Source: Bolinopsis microptera (lineage: Eukaryota > Ctenophora > Tentaculata > Lobata > Bolinopsidae). From it: a stretch of DNA of 64,000 nt. Of this stretch, positions 13,464 to 25,360 are shown piece by piece. The DNA lies in assembly GCF_026151205.1 (NCBI RefSeq), contig NC_087074.1, forward strand, positions 2,852,001 to 2,916,000, given 5' to 3'. The notes beneath the pieces were generated by a model. It was not told where the DNA came from. It worked only from the letters and a program-made list of their open reading frames with translations, and ran no database searches. A program made the position numbers and the translations under genes. Each line of letters opens with the position of its first letter. Positions within the stretch are counted from its first letter, which is position 1.

Positions 13464-13945
13464 TGATGTGAATCCAGAACAGTGGACAAACCTTTTCATC
13501 TAGATTTTGAAACAGCATTTTCTTTATTTGCGTCTAGCTATTATTTAGTAGTCAAAGAACTGTAAACTGACAAGTTATGAACATTGGAGAGAGATTTATA
13601 CACGAAATAGGAGGTCAAGTTATACTTATCTTGAGTCGCTAGTAGAACTAATAGTAATATAATGGTATATGATAATAATAATAATAACTAGAAATTTATA
13701 CATCGCTTTATAGTCAAAAAGAACTCAAAATCCAAAGATTCGGTTCAAGCCATCTAAAGCGACTCATGAACATGTACATAAGAACTTTGAATTTTATGAA
13801 GTATGGTTTGTATGAGAAAGATATTATATGATACTTATATGAACACTTTTTCAAAGAGATGAGTCTCTTTTTAAACAAGACAATATCGGTCAATGTTCTC
13901 AATTGATAAGGAAGCTGATTCCATATTATACATATATATACTGAT
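13464..13945. other. TRPC 3' flank
   Basis: No gene is visible. It contains a short ATA-type microsatellite near 13672-13690 and a 26-base direct duplication (CTGATTCCATATTATACATA and following bases) at about 13914-13968 that leads into the dispersed repeat. Confidence 0.6.
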
Positions 13946-14282
13946 TCCATATTATACATATATATACATATTCAGGGATAGACGTTTGCCAGTCAATTGT
14001 AGCCTGTATCTAATTGTCCATAGATTCAAAAGTATAAAAGATACAGCCATTTCCGACCACAGGTCTTGCAAATAATTGTTTATACTTTAGTTTACATTGT
14101 ATAAAAAATTATATGACGTCATAAACACCCCTTGATGACGTCATCAAGTTAACCGTTTTTAAAACTTGATTTTTGACAAAGTAATAACTTTTAAAATTAA
14201 TTTTAAACCATTAAGGAGTAATTTTATTCAAAATCTGAGGAAATTTTCATCTTAGATAATTGTTTAAGCATTCTAAAAATTT

Positions 14283-14992
14283 TTTTAGTAGTGGAACAGC
14301 AATACTAAGGTAATGGGACTACTGCGGACCCTCTACCGGCCAAACCTTGTTAACAAAGCCGCAGTCAAGGTTCGGTGAACGGTAGTTAAAAGCGCTTAAG
14401 GGACATAAGTCATATTGGTAGAGCAAAATCATGTAGTGGACGTCTTAAGAAATGAGGAGTAGGTAGAATGTTAGGTTGCTCCTTTATAAATCGTCTTTTT
14501 CTCCGATAATAAGTTGACATCAAGTCTTGAAAATTATTCAAGATAAAGGCCTTGCTCAGCAATGGGTAGGGTTTGCAGTTTAGATAGCCATGTGGCACGC
14601 TGCAACTAAATTATTCGAGATTCTTCTCGAATAATTTTCAAGACTTGATGTCAACTTATTATCGGAGAAAAAGACGATTTATAAAGGAGCAACCTAACAT
14701 TCTACCTACTCCTCATTTCTTAAGACGTCCACTACATGATTTTGCTCTACCAATATGACTTATGTCCCTTAAGCGCTTTTAACTACCGTTCACCGAACCT
14801 TGACTGCGGCTTTGTTAACAAGGTTTGGCCGGTAGAGGGTCCGCAGTAGTCCCATTACCTTAGTATTGCTGTTCCACTACTAAAGAAATAATCCCGATAA
14901 CACTCAACCTCTGCCTGATCCAGAGGATATCACCATTTTACCTTCACACAGACATCGAACGCTGTAAGAAGATGACGATCAGACCTCATTAA
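14283..14992. mobile_element. Palindromic insertion with 13-bp target-site duplication
   Basis: The homologous repeat at 54.5 kb is uninterrupted here. The insertion is flanked by ATTCTAAAAATTT at 14270-14282 and 14993-15005. Inside, 14284-14539 and 14629-14884 are 256-base inverted arms that appear perfectly complementary, with an 89-base spacer that itself contains a small hairpin (AAATTATTCGAGA, then TCTCGAATAATTT). A unique tail of about 108 bases follows the right arm. There is no ORF of note. The long target duplication looks more like retroposition or an unusual foldback than a TA or TTAA DNA element. The superfamily is unassigned. Confidence 0.8.
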
Positions 14993-15714
14993 ATTCTAAA
15001 AATTTACCGGAAAGTTCTTCTAGCTTGCTCCTTCATAAAGATATTTGTCATTGAAGTTTGTGCTTTTTTGAAGAATTATTTTATAAAAACGTCAATTTTG
15101 CGATTTAGTATTCTCTGGTGTTGGGCCATGCCTTGGGTTGTGGAGCTCAGTTCTGCTTCCTATAGGTATAAATTGTGCATTAGGCTAGTTTTAAAGTTGA
15201 AAATCGAAAAGTTGCACACGTTGGGACACGCCCAAATTGATAGAAAATCGCTAAAATCACTGAAAATTGCTGTTTTCGTCATTTTCTGTCAACTTTAGAG
15301 TGCCGTTGTGATTACAGTTCTTCTTGAAATACTTTGAAACTTTGCATGCTTATCAAGCTATATATAAAACAATTACATGTAAAAATTTACGGCGATTCAA
15401 TATTGGATGCGCACGCAACGTCTGCTCAAAGTTTGCACGTGCGAAAGGTTCAAATTTTGCTCATTCGTGATTTCCAACAAATTCTGCTTTGCCACGACAG
15501 TTTAATGTCATTATATATGAATTTAATGCCAACTTGAATGAGTATTAAGTGGCATATTCAGTCAGTGATCGAACGATATGCTTCCCTAAACACAAGGAAA
15601 TGTTTTTAAAGGAAAAATTTCGAAATAGTTGAAACTTCCTCCTTATTAATGAATATATCAGTTTATATTTCGACTTTATAAAGTACCCTGACATTATAAT
15701 CAAAAAGAGATGAT

Positions 15715-16226
15715 ATTTTACCAAAACCCATAATCATGGGTAGAGTGGACCGCTGTCAGTGTCTCTCTTTCCCAAACAAAAGGAAATGATATTACTTTGA
15801 TTGACCGTTCTCAAATGCAAAATGATACCGAGAATGAAATCGGTCGCTCGCTTTTCCCATTCATTTACAATTGTAATAGATTAAGAAGAACTACCCAAAG
15901 GCAGCTGTACTCGGCAATGAAGATTCAATAAACTTCAGCTAATTCAATAAGTAATACTAATAACTACCACCCTTACCCCGAAATACTAGGTATCGACCCG
16001 AACGCAACCCAAAGAGATTTTTACAGCATCTGATTGATGTAATCAATCGAAACTTATTACAATTCGTAAGCCGTGAATGAATGGGAAAAGCGAGCGACCG
16101 ATTTCATTCTCGGTATCATTTTGCATTTGAGAACGGTCAATCAAAGTAATATCATTTCCTTTTGTTTGGGAAAGAGAGACACTGACAGCGGTCCACTCTA
16201 CCCATGATTATGGGTTTTGGTAAAAT
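15715..16226. repeat. Foldback MITE-like element with 154-bp inverted arms
   Basis: Arms 15715-15868 and 16073-16226 read inward from ATTTTACCAAAACCCATAAT and include GGTAGAGTGGACCGCTG and AATGAAATCGGTCGCTCGC. Related copies lie at 22242-27469 (expanded by insertions), 55541-55905, and as a half copy near 46913-47074. No clear target duplication was found. The superfamily is unassigned. Confidence 0.8.
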
Positions 16227-16320
16227 TGTGTATACTTAAACCACCGTTTAAAACTTAAATATAATGTAAGTAGTCGTTTAACTAATACTCTTATACCTGA
16301 GGATCTATTATTAGGATCTC

Positions 16321-16362
16321 AGGTTTCGCAAGGCCCGGTAGTATTGATGCCTTGCGAAACTT
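16321..16362. other. Conserved stem-loop upstream of K2P
   Basis: GTTTCGCAAGGC and GCCTTGCGAAAC form a 12-bp perfect stem with a 14-base loop. The same stem is unchanged at 58450-58490 in the second duplicate. It could be a structural or transcript element; function unknown. Confidence 0.5.
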
Positions 16363-18168
16363 TAAAAACTTGTTTATATCTGCTTTTTAATTTCAGTGCG
16401 AAGGAAGTATGGGCAAGTTTGTCATGATAATGTATCATCAGATCGAATGAAAAATATGTTTCACCTCCCCATCATCTATAGTCCAAAGAATTATAATTCA
16501 ACAGGTACCTTCGCAGCCCTTTTATTGACGGCCCTTATTAACTAAGCATTTTACTCTCTACTATTGTTAATTCAGCTCAAAATGTGGAGCAATAATTTTT
16601 GTCATCATGTTTTTTGACAAATATTTTTACAATATATAAATAATAATATATTCTCACACTTAAATGGTTAATTTCAATTTCCAGATTTATTTCTAATTGA
16701 GCAGGTACTGTTATTGCTGCTCATTCCTGATTACTCATCAGTGTTATCGTTATACTTTTTGAATCGGTTTTAATCAATCTGTACTGTAAATATACGCCGA
16801 TTAGGAATATATTACATTTTATGAGTATTTTTCTATGCATAATCTATCATAGTCATAAATGGAGGATTATAATTGATAGCACAAGCGTCAAACATGTCTC
16901 CCCATTAACAAATAATAATCATGTTACAGTCACACTGATAAGCTTTATTTAAGCTATACATTATTATCAATACTTCATATCGAGAAGCTTTATTATAAGT
17001 TATACATTATTATCAATAAATGATGCTAATACTTTATTTGTGGGTATATTTGTGGCGCCTAGTTTCTCATAATTGAACTTGGTTATACATTTAATAATAG
17101 AATAATGTTATCAAGCTAACTGTCGTCTGTCGCCAGTCATGACAATTGTTTTAGAAACTAAAATTAAATATGTCACTATAGTACCTAGTGTCTACGTTTA
17201 ATAATGGCAGTAATGTGACAAGTGAACATGTTACTGTTAGAATTCTGGCGCTGGTATTTAGTTTATTCCAGACGGCTTCAGTCCGTAATTTTGGTTTTTT
17301 CTTAATGAGTCGAAATTTCTGCTTTATCTGAATCAGCCATAATTCGGTCGCCTTGTAAATAGTAAGGGCTATAATTCCAGTTTAGATATTCACATTGACA
17401 AAGATCAAGTTACAATTTGATTTAATCAGCTTTGCCTCTAATTTCTGGCTTTATCTCTCTCTCTCGCTTTGTTTTTGCATTTATTTCTGGTATTATTTGT
17501 AGCTTTATTTATCAAACCTGGTCAATTTAACTGTCGTCTGTCATCACTCCTTAGTCTTTAACATTACGAAATTTTAAATAAAAAACTGAAACTGAATAAG
17601 GTATAGTTTTTAACCTCAAACCTGCATAAAAGCATGCGCCAATTATCAAAGCTGCACTGCAGCATGCAGCATCAAGCATGTAGATTCCCGTAATTTCCTC
17701 AATCGCTGTGTTATGTGGCACGCCAGTCTTGACTCTATTTTTTCATTTTTCACTTAGTCGTCATAAAATTAAAACACTTTGAGCTACCAACTCACAATTT
17801 TTTGACATTTGGTTTGACCTTTCCCAGAATTTCAAGCTTATATTCAAAAAGTTAAAATTTAGCCGAGTCATGACCATTTAAAAATCTGACGGATACGTGG
17901 TCTCGGCACCCAATCAACGATCATTTCGTACGCGTACTCGTAGTCATAGGCAATAGCTAGTCGCTAGTGTGCAACAATAAATCACAATTATAGGCCTACC
18001 AATAGTATCACTATCAGTATGTTTGCAATAGGGATCGTTGGTTGAGTTGGTCCTTCACCCAACCCCATATGAGAAGTCGCACAGTGTGACTGTGAGGTTA
18101 GGAGGCCAGTGTGTACACTGTACCCAGGTGCAGTCCGATGGTTCTGTGGGCGAATTTGTTGGCAAGTT

Positions 18169-18233
18169 ACTGGGCGGCGCTCAGCCTGTCATTCCGCTGA
18201 ATCTCTATTTTATGAAGCCTGGGGTCCCCAGGT
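18169..18233 (+). repeat. Short dispersed element (SINE-like, about 65-87 bp)
   Basis: It starts ACTGGGCGGCGCTCAGCCTG and ends GGGGTCCCCAGGT, flanked by AAGTT at 18164-18168 and 18234-18238. Relatives lie at 60358-60422 (same duplicated site), 27817-27903 (minus) and 49348-49432 (minus). It is not coding, although a short frame runs through it. Confidence 0.7.
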
Positions 18234-19238
18234 AAGTTGACAAGATGTTCTGTCATACTCATACCAATTGTGTCTAGAAAATTTTGAGTTTGTAGCTCAA
18301 AGCGTTTTCATTTTATGACGACCATAGCTTAAAATAAGGAGTGGTGTGCAACACCTACTGCAATCGATGAAATTTTACGAAACTGGCAGGAAATTTGAGT
18401 TTAACCCATATCTACTATTTGTGAAATTGTTGTGTAACTCTTGCACGAATTACATGAGTTATTAAAAGGTGGGCAGTATTACTTCTGGACCAATTTTTAC
18501 ATATTCAGCTGCAGCACTACTCGACAATTTCAATTATGCACTTGAAGAATTTTTGCTCTCATATTTCATATATTGGAACAACGGTCAGACATTATTATTG
18601 TGAGTTTGTCGCGTTCCTTTTTATTTTGGTTTAGCTCATTATCAATCTTAATCATCGTTTCCTGAACATCGGCTCATGAGTAAACCGTGGAGGCTGCATA
18701 AGCTCAACAAAATTCAGAGCTTATCCCTGGCCCCAGACATTGATGTTGATGGTATGAAGCCGGACGAGAATGGTGATGTTGTTATTAGGCAGGACTCACT
18801 CTCAGAGAAGGACTCACTCTCAGAGAAGGATGACGGGGAGCATAAGGAAAAGGGGAATATGTTGGTATTGTTCAAAAGTTTCTTGTAAACGGTCATCTTA
18901 ATTTTGTTTATCTTTGCTGCCTCCGTCATCTTCATGGGTATCGAGGGAAACCACCTCAAGTTTAAAAATCTCGAAAACTGCCGCCTAAGATACGATTTTG
19001 GCGAAAGATTGTCGAAGGTGAGTTTATTACACGAGAAAATAATATACGTTTATAAAAATATCATTATTTATTTCTAGAGTATAATTATAGACGTAAGTAA
19101 TATTGGGAAGGTGGTTGGAACATGTAACATGTATGTTCGAGCTTGTTTTGTCACACGAAAGCGATTAAATAATCTGCAGCTTACAGGATCGACCAATTAA
19201 ATTTCAGTTAACTGTGTAACTCATTGATGACAACTTAA

Positions 19239-20351
19239 GGGGGGGGGGGGGGGGGTTCACCCTGATTTTTTTGTGAAACTTGGTTTCGAGATAGCAGTTG
19301 ACCAACAAACTAGGACTGGTGACCGAACTTTTGAGGGGGTCTCGGACCCCAACCGCCAAACGGTGCCCGCGGGGCAGCCACGCCCATATTTGGTCCAAAT
19401 TAGGCCCAATTTAGCTGAATACCCTGAACATGCTCAAAATCAAGAATTGAGGTGCTCTACTTATAGCTAGTGGTCCCCTGAACTCGTATATGAATTTTCA
19501 TTAAGATTGGACAAAAAATGACTGAGTTATGAGCCAAAAACCATATGGCCATATTTGGGCATACCCACCAAATTTGATCGATTTTGGCCCATAAATTGGC
19601 TAAATATCAATATTTTTGCATGAAACCAACTTTATATGGAAGGTAAGCCTATACTACACATTCTCTATGATTATCAGCTCAGTATCTAACTAACTGTGGA
19701 TTCTGTGTTCAAATAATCGCAAAAAGTGAACAAAATCGCCTATATCTCAGTTCGCGATATTTGCAAAACTGATTTCGCTCAAAACAATAGAACTCAATAG
19801 GGTTTCAATATTTTACATGAAATTTTCAGAATCAACGTAGAATCGCATTTCGACCTTAAGTTTTGTATTGGAATTTTGAGTTAGGCCGATTTTGTTCATT
19901 TTTTGTGATTATTTGAACACAGAATCCACAGTTAGTTAGATACTGAGCTGATAATCATAGAGAATGTGTAGTATAGGCTTACTTTCCATATAAAGTTGGT
20001 TTCATTCAAAAATATTGATATTTGACCAATTTATGGGCCAAAATCGATCAAATTTGGTGCGTATGCCCAAATATGGTCATAACTCAGTCATTTTTTGTCC
20101 AATCTTGATGAAAATTTATATACGAGTTTAGGTGAAAAAAATCTGGTTTTTGGGCATGTTCAGGGTATTCAGCTAAATTGGGCCTAATTTGGACCAAATA
20201 TGGGCGTTGCTGCCCCGCGGGCACCGTTTGGCGGTTGGGGTCCGGGACCCCCTCAAAAGTTCGGTCACTGGTTCTAGTTTGTTGCTCAACTGCTATCTCG
20301 AAACCAAGTTTCACAAAAAAAATCAGGGTGAACCCCCCCCCCCCCCCCCCC
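19239..20351. mobile_element. 1.1-kb foldback element at a TTAA target (piggyBac-like MITE)
   Basis: Copy 2 of the duplication has the empty site CAACTTAAAGTTT. Copy 1 has TTAA (19235-19238), 1113 bp, then TTAA again (20352-20355). The element starts with 17 G and ends with 19 C. Just inside, TTCACCCTGATTTTTTT is mirrored by AAAAAATCAGGGTGAA, and the inverted similarity continues almost to the centre near 19795. It is therefore essentially one long imperfect hairpin with no transposase. A TTAA duplication is typical of the piggyBac superfamily; that assignment is inference, as the termini are obscured by the homopolymers. Confidence 0.85.
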
Positions 20352-20410
20352 TTAAAGTTTAAATTCGGCAAATAGATACAATAGCCAAAACGAAACACAA
20401 GTAATTGTCA

Positions 20411-20725
20411 GCTTCTAGCCGGCTGTTAGAGGGCTGTTGGTATTTTCCTTAAAACAAAGAGCTGACGAGGTGGGTGGAAAGGGCTGTTAGGTGGCTTTTA
20501 GAAATGCCATTAAAATAGCCATTACCCGGCTATCGGGCTATTGGCTGTTAGGTATTTGTCCCCCAAAATAGCATGAGAGGGCTATTAGCCGGCTATAAGA
20601 GGGCTGCTAGGATTTTTCAAAAACAAATAGCTGGCAGAGGTGGCAATTAGCTGGCTGTTAGAAATGCAATGAAAATGGGTATTAGCGTTGTCGTAACAGC
20701 CCTCTAACCAATAGCCGGCTGTTAC
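20411..20725. repeat. Degenerate GGCTGTTAG-type minisatellite in K2P intron 1
   Basis: Many direct and inverted variants of GGCTATTAGCCGGCTGTTAG and AGAGGGCTG occur. The array is shared by copy 2 (about 61490-61815), and its end is also seen in copy 3 (62873-62940). Confidence 0.7.
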
Positions 20726-21788
20726 TCAAAACAATCTTGCACTACCTTCTAACCTTCTGATTGCTCACGTATTTTTTAATTTTACATTCCTCAGTGGTTG
20801 AAGAGCGACAAACCAAGAGCACAATCTTTAAGAAACCAAATAGGACTCCATGATACACTCAGTGAGTTCGAATATGAAGCCATCATTGAAAAACAGCTTC
20901 AAGAAAACTACACTAGGATGCAGCAAATTGTTGACAAACAATGCTCCTTAGCAAACTATGAGTTGAAATCGTGGAACACCAAGTCTTGGGGAGACTCGTT
21001 CATGTACTCATCTAGCATTATGTCCACAGTAGGTATGAAAACTTGGTCAAAATACTATTCGGTTGTTTTTACAATTTTATAAACTTCAGCTCCAGTTAGG
21101 CTGGAATCTATAGATCTCGAAAAATCGTGATTGTTTCTTCTTTCCCACTATTCAAGAAGCTATCTTATGATAATATTTAAATTTTATTGTATCTTCTATC
21201 TAATTATAATAAAAACAGGTTGGGGAGTGTATTATCCACCAAATACAAGATTGAGAATCGTGACCCTCGCATACTTGTTTTTTGGAATTCCTATCTTCGC
21301 CTCCCTAATTAGTATGTATATCACTATCAGTTCATATTGATTTTGTTTGAACCAGGGTTTGTTGTTTCCTTATGTCATGATTTATTAGTGCATGCCATGG
21401 GATCACAAAATTAATCCGAAAATCGGTCCTCATTAATGGTTCGTAAATCACGTGACCAATTTTAGCCAGCAAAAAAGACAGAATTTTAGGATTTCATACT
21501 TGACAAAAATTATATTCACATAATCTTATAGTTTTAGTGGACTGCAAGGATAGGGTGAGCTTCATATTCACCAAGCACATGCAGTATCAAGCACTGGACA
21601 GTGATACTAATAAATTACAATCCGAAAAAAAAAACATATCAAGGTTTATCCTCGCATGACAAAGCTTACTATCCATTAGCACTAGCAGTTTGGTAAGCCG
21701 TAATTTTCCAACCACAGGAGTATGACGATGGTTATAGCAGCAGGGCACTATAATAATATAATATAACGCCTATTATGGACAATGAACA

Positions 21789-22241
21789 ATTTGTGTTGAA
21801 TGTAATTCGAGTTTTTTTTTGCGAGATCACGTTTTTTTGTGATACAGTAAACCCCGATTTACCGCGGAGTTTGGAAAAAGGAAACAGCCGCGGTAAATCG
21901 GGGTTTGCGGTAAATCGGGGGTTTGTTAGTATACATTGTGCATGTTCAGCCATATTTCAATTTGGGGAGCGTTTTATAAAATTTAGCAGACAATCACAAT
22001 GACAGACGTTGTATTATATTGCTTGGCCTGGCACGCGCACTGGAGCCGGAGAGTTTATCATTGATTGATTGACGGTGACAACCCTTCCTGACCGTCGTTC
22101 TGCGAATTAGCAGAGCAGCGATCTCGTCAGATGCGAAGAAAGAATGATAGTACGCGCGGCCGCGCGTCGAAGCGGCGAAGTCCTCCGAATGATTTAAAGT
22201 AGCCCATGACATTAATCAAAAAGAGCTGAGAGTGAGATGGT
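21789..22241. other. Spacer with a short inverted repeat
   Basis: AAACCCCGATTTACCGCGG (21849-21867) is reversed at 21888-21906, and a partial third copy follows to 21924. CAGTAAACCCCGATTTACC resembles the terminal repeats of some Tc1/mariner or pogo MITEs, but no target duplication is clear. The remainder to 22241 is moderately GC-rich and unrecognised; its last 40 bases resemble the edge of the 13.9-kb dispersed repeat. Confidence 0.55.
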
Positions 22242-22510
22242 ATTTGACCACAACCCATAATTGGGTAGAGTGGACCGCTGCCAGTGCAGTGTCTCTCTTT
22301 CCCAAACAAAAGGAAATGATATTACTTTTAATGACCGTCCGCAAATGCGAAATGATACCGAGAATGAAATCGGTCGCTCGCTTTTCCCATTCATTTACAA
22401 TTGAAATAGATAAAGAGGAACTACCCGAAGGCAGCTGTAATCGGCAATAACGATTCAATAAACATCAGCTAATAATTGGACACTAACTACCGCCCTTATC
22501 CCGAAATACT

Positions 22511-25126
22511 ACATACATGCTACATGAAGAGGTCTCCTCCTAGTCCTAGTCGTTGGAGTGGCCTGCATCACACACATCTCTTCTACCTTATCGGACCTTA
22601 TTTGGACGGACATTACATGAACGGACATAATTATGAACGGACATTAATATGAACGCTCGAAGGCATTCAAAACCATCAAAAATCCGAATTTTTTCAATTT
22701 TTTTGACGTTTTTTAAATTTCAGCAAATAATTTTTAAATCCATTTTTTATACAGTAAGTAAGAAAAGCAGTCATTGAGCAGTAAAAATGTTAAAATATGT
22801 GTACATGATCAGTGTCTAATATTACATATCATCTTCATCAAATGGGTTTTCGTGCATGAAATAGTCCATGCTTAAAGCATCAGTGATTTCTAGCTTTATG
22901 GAAACCTTTTTTATCAAACTACCCCGGTCCTGCATTTCAGTGTTAACTTTTACAAGCCATTCGGCGTGAAGTGGTTTTATCTTAGACAACTTAGGTTAAC
23001 CTTAACATCACGTGGAGCTTTCCTAGCACTGTTTCATGACCACCCCCGAGTAATATGAACTATAACAACGTCGGACAATGTCCTTGGAAACACGATTCAC
23101 CGTAATATCTAGAGGCTGGAACAAGTTTGTCATGTTGGCGGGGACTAGTTCATGAACTATGTTGTTGAGTGCCATAATTTCGTTGACTTTTTTCCGCCAA
23201 GTGACCCTTGAAAATATCATATACTAGTAAAGTTTTCTGTGCCTCCGGCAGACCAAGGAGAACCTTTCCATCGTTAACTTACGGCACAATTAAGTTTTCA
23301 AAGTTGTCATATTCTGGACAAAAAGTTCGAAATGAAAAAATGTTTGAAAAAATTTCAACGGACTTTAACTTGGACGGACATTAATTGAACGGACTTTATT
23401 TGAACGGACATTAAGATGAACGCTAGGGCCTCCAGCGTTCAAGTAATGTCCGTCCAAATAAGGTCCGATAAGGTAGTTCTACGGTGTAACATGTTCCTCC
23501 ATTCCACTCGTTTTAGAGCTAACTGTTTTACTGCGTCTCTGCTGATGTTATCGATACCTGTAAAGTCAGCCGCATCTTCGAGTACACAGGCCATCCAGCC
23601 TTTGCGGGGTCGTCCTCTCAGTCTCTTTCCATAGTTTGGTTTCCAATCCAGTAAACAATTTGGAAACCGTGTCTCTGGCATTCTGACAACGTGTCCGTAC
23701 CACCTTAGTCTAGCCGAAGTCGGAACCGATGAAAGTTTCAATAGACTTGATTCATAATTCCAGCACGCCTGAGAACTTCTTCATTGGAGACATGGAAGAA
23801 CCACTTTATCTTCAAGATTCTCCTCAGGGAGGTCAGATGGAAGACCTCAAACGGTTTCATCTGCTTCTTTGTTGTGTTCCAGACTTCAGCTCCATGTAAC
23901 AGAATAGTAATAACAGCAGCCTTGTAGATACGGATCTTGGTGGGAGTTCTTACAGTTTTACTTTTCCATATCTTCCAAAGCTGATGGAACGCACCATTAG
24001 CACGCTGGATCCTGATGTCAAAAGATGTCGGTCAATGGTACCATCCCCACTGATGTTGGCACCAAGATAAACAGTTACTGACCTGTTCTCCTTCCACTTT
24101 AGACTGTCTCTTTCGATGTAAGGTCGCTGGGACGCACACTTGCTGATCGCCATGCATTGTGTCTTTTTAGCGTTGATCTTAGCATAATAGGTGTAATAAG
24201 CGATAAGATCAGTGGACTCTTGCAGCCCTTCTTCGAAGCTTCAGTATTGTCCATCACTGCCAGATCATCAGCGTAGTGACTATCCATGATAACTTTTTCA
24301 TCTGCACGCTTCAGTTCCTTTTGCAGTACAGCACCATGACTGATTGCCTTGTGAACATCGGCCAAAAAGATTCCAAAGTTCAGACAAAAATTAAATATAG
24401 GAGGGCCCTGGATATCACCCTGTCCAGTGCCTGAATTGACAGTGAACCAATCAGACATTTCACCATTAAGTTTAACCCTGACTGCACTCATGGTTCCGTT
24501 GAAAAATGCCTGACAGATTCTAACATATTTCTCAGGAAGCCCATAGTGTCTCATGCTTGACCAAATAAACTTTCTTCTGATGAAATCAAACGCTGCCTTA
24601 AAATCAATGAAATTAACATAAAGTGGAATGTTAAACTCAATACAGTTATGAATAAATATAATGGTGCGGATGGAATAAATCTGATCAATACATGAGCGGT
24701 TCCGTCTGAACCCACACTGATTTTCCCTAAGAAGATACTCCATTCCAACATCCAGCCTCTTAAGAAGAACTATTTGAAGAACCTTAAAAGACGTTGCCCT
24801 AAGAGTTATAACCCTATTATTGCAGCAGTATGAGGTGTCTCCCTTCTTTCCGATAACCACTATAACCCCTTTAAGCCAATCCTCAGGGAATAGGGATCAC
24901 CTCTTCTTCCCATACCTTTTTAAACAGTAGCTCTAGTTGGCCAACAAGAGACTTCCACCATACTTAAGTTGCTCATTAGTTATCTCATCAACCCCCGCAC
25001 TTTTGCAGTTTTTCAATTTCTTTAGAGCATAACTAATCTCATCTCTAGAAGGAGGTCCATCAGAACAAGAAAGGTAGTCAAAACTCAGTTGTGAGGGCAC
25101 ACCATCGAGGTCATCTAGGTTGGCAT
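22511..25126 (-). mobile_element. 5'-truncated LINE with dead reverse transcriptase (minus strand)
   Basis: CCGAAATACT flanks it at 22501-22510 and 25127-25136 (10-bp target duplication; the uninterrupted foldback has this sequence once, at 15979-15988). The minus-strand frames 25175-24933, 24860-24099 and 23741-23475 give fragments of an endonuclease/reverse-transcriptase LINE. These include FDFIRRKFIW, SGTGQGDIQGPPIFNFCLN and HYADDLAVMDN (catalytic YADD kept), and a C-terminal [13 protein letters not shown], then RGRPRKGW. The ORF is broken into several frames. The C-terminal end (AGHSND and stop near 22545) is separated from the body by the pogo-like element. It is RTE/CR1-like by motif and not further classified. 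Confidence 0.88.
22586..23473 (-). mobile_element. Pogo/Tigger-like DNA transposon remnant inside the LINE
   Basis: Terminal inverted repeats CCTTATCGGACCTTATTTGG and following bases (about 31 bp, nearly perfect) lie at both ends, each flanked by TA (22584-22585 and 23474-23475). Removing the element and one TA restores the LINE reading frame. Subterminal GAACGGACATTA-type repeats occur at both ends. A minus-strand fragment (23220-23023) reads LVPANMTNLFQPLDITVN, like the end of the DDE_1 catalytic domain of pogo/Tigger/jerky transposases. Most of the transposase is gone, so the element is non-autonomous. Confidence 0.82.
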
Positions 25127-25360
25127 CCGAAATACTAGGTATCGATAATCGACCCGAAAGCAACCCAAATGCCAAAGTGATTTTTACAGCATGTGATCAG
25201 TGATTGATGCAATTAATCGAAACTTATTCTTTTATGTTATTACGATTCGTAAGCCGTGAATGAATGGGAAAAGTAAGCGACCGATTTCATTCTCGGTATC
25301 ATTTTGATTTTGCATTATATTTGCGGACGGTCATTCAAATTAATATCATTTCCTTTTGTT

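Larger units (their letters stand above)
13946..16226 (+). repeat. Dispersed repeat, copy 1 (about 1.6 kb without its insertion)
   Basis: It aligns from ATTCAGGGATAGACG through GATGACGTCATCAAGTTAACC to the terminal GGGTTTTGGTAAAAT with 54165-55905. The body holds no convincing ORF. Its right end is a foldback whose 154-base arms (15715-15868 and 16073-16226) are exact reverse complements. This copy carries the 710-bp palindromic insertion at 14283-14992. It lacks the Helitron found in the other copy and so keeps the empty site at 15511-15520 (TTATATATGA). Confidence 0.85.
18676..21311 (+). pseudogene. K2P channel 5' half, copy 1, with a nonsense codon
   Basis: Exons are 18676-19017, 20795-21032 and 21219-21311, with donors GTGAGT, GTATGA and GTATGT and consensus AG acceptors. 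The encoded N-terminal half contains a hydrophilic start, M1, a long extracellular cap, pore loop 1 (SSIMSTVG-WG across the exon 2/3 splice) and M2 (LAYLFFGIPIFASLI). In exon 1 the codon that is TAT (Tyr) in the 60.9-kb copy is TAA here (18886-18888), right at the start of M1, so any product would stop after 70 residues. Exon 1 also carries an 18-base direct duplication encoding DSLSEK twice. Exons for M3, pore 2 and M4 are not adjacent; the only ones in the window are at 56154-56880. Intron 1 holds the TTAA foldback. It is probably a pseudogene or null allele, unless the stop is a sequence error. Confidence 0.82.
16226..21788 (+). repeat. Segmental duplication, copy 1
   Basis: It is nearly collinear with 58371-62871, starting TTGTGTATACTTAAACCACC and ending ATTATGGACAATGAACA. 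It includes about 2.4 kb upstream of the K2P exon and introns 1 and 2. The largest difference is the 1.1-kb insertion at 19239-20351, present only here. Small indels and substitutions separate the copies, so it is a true duplication with some age. The left edge coincides exactly with the end of the foldback at 16226. Confidence 0.92.

Noticed and set aside
18038-18235. Open frame conserved between the two duplicates (65 and 73 codons)
   Set aside because: Conservation follows from recent duplication; a 9-base difference and the embedded dispersed element argue against a gene.
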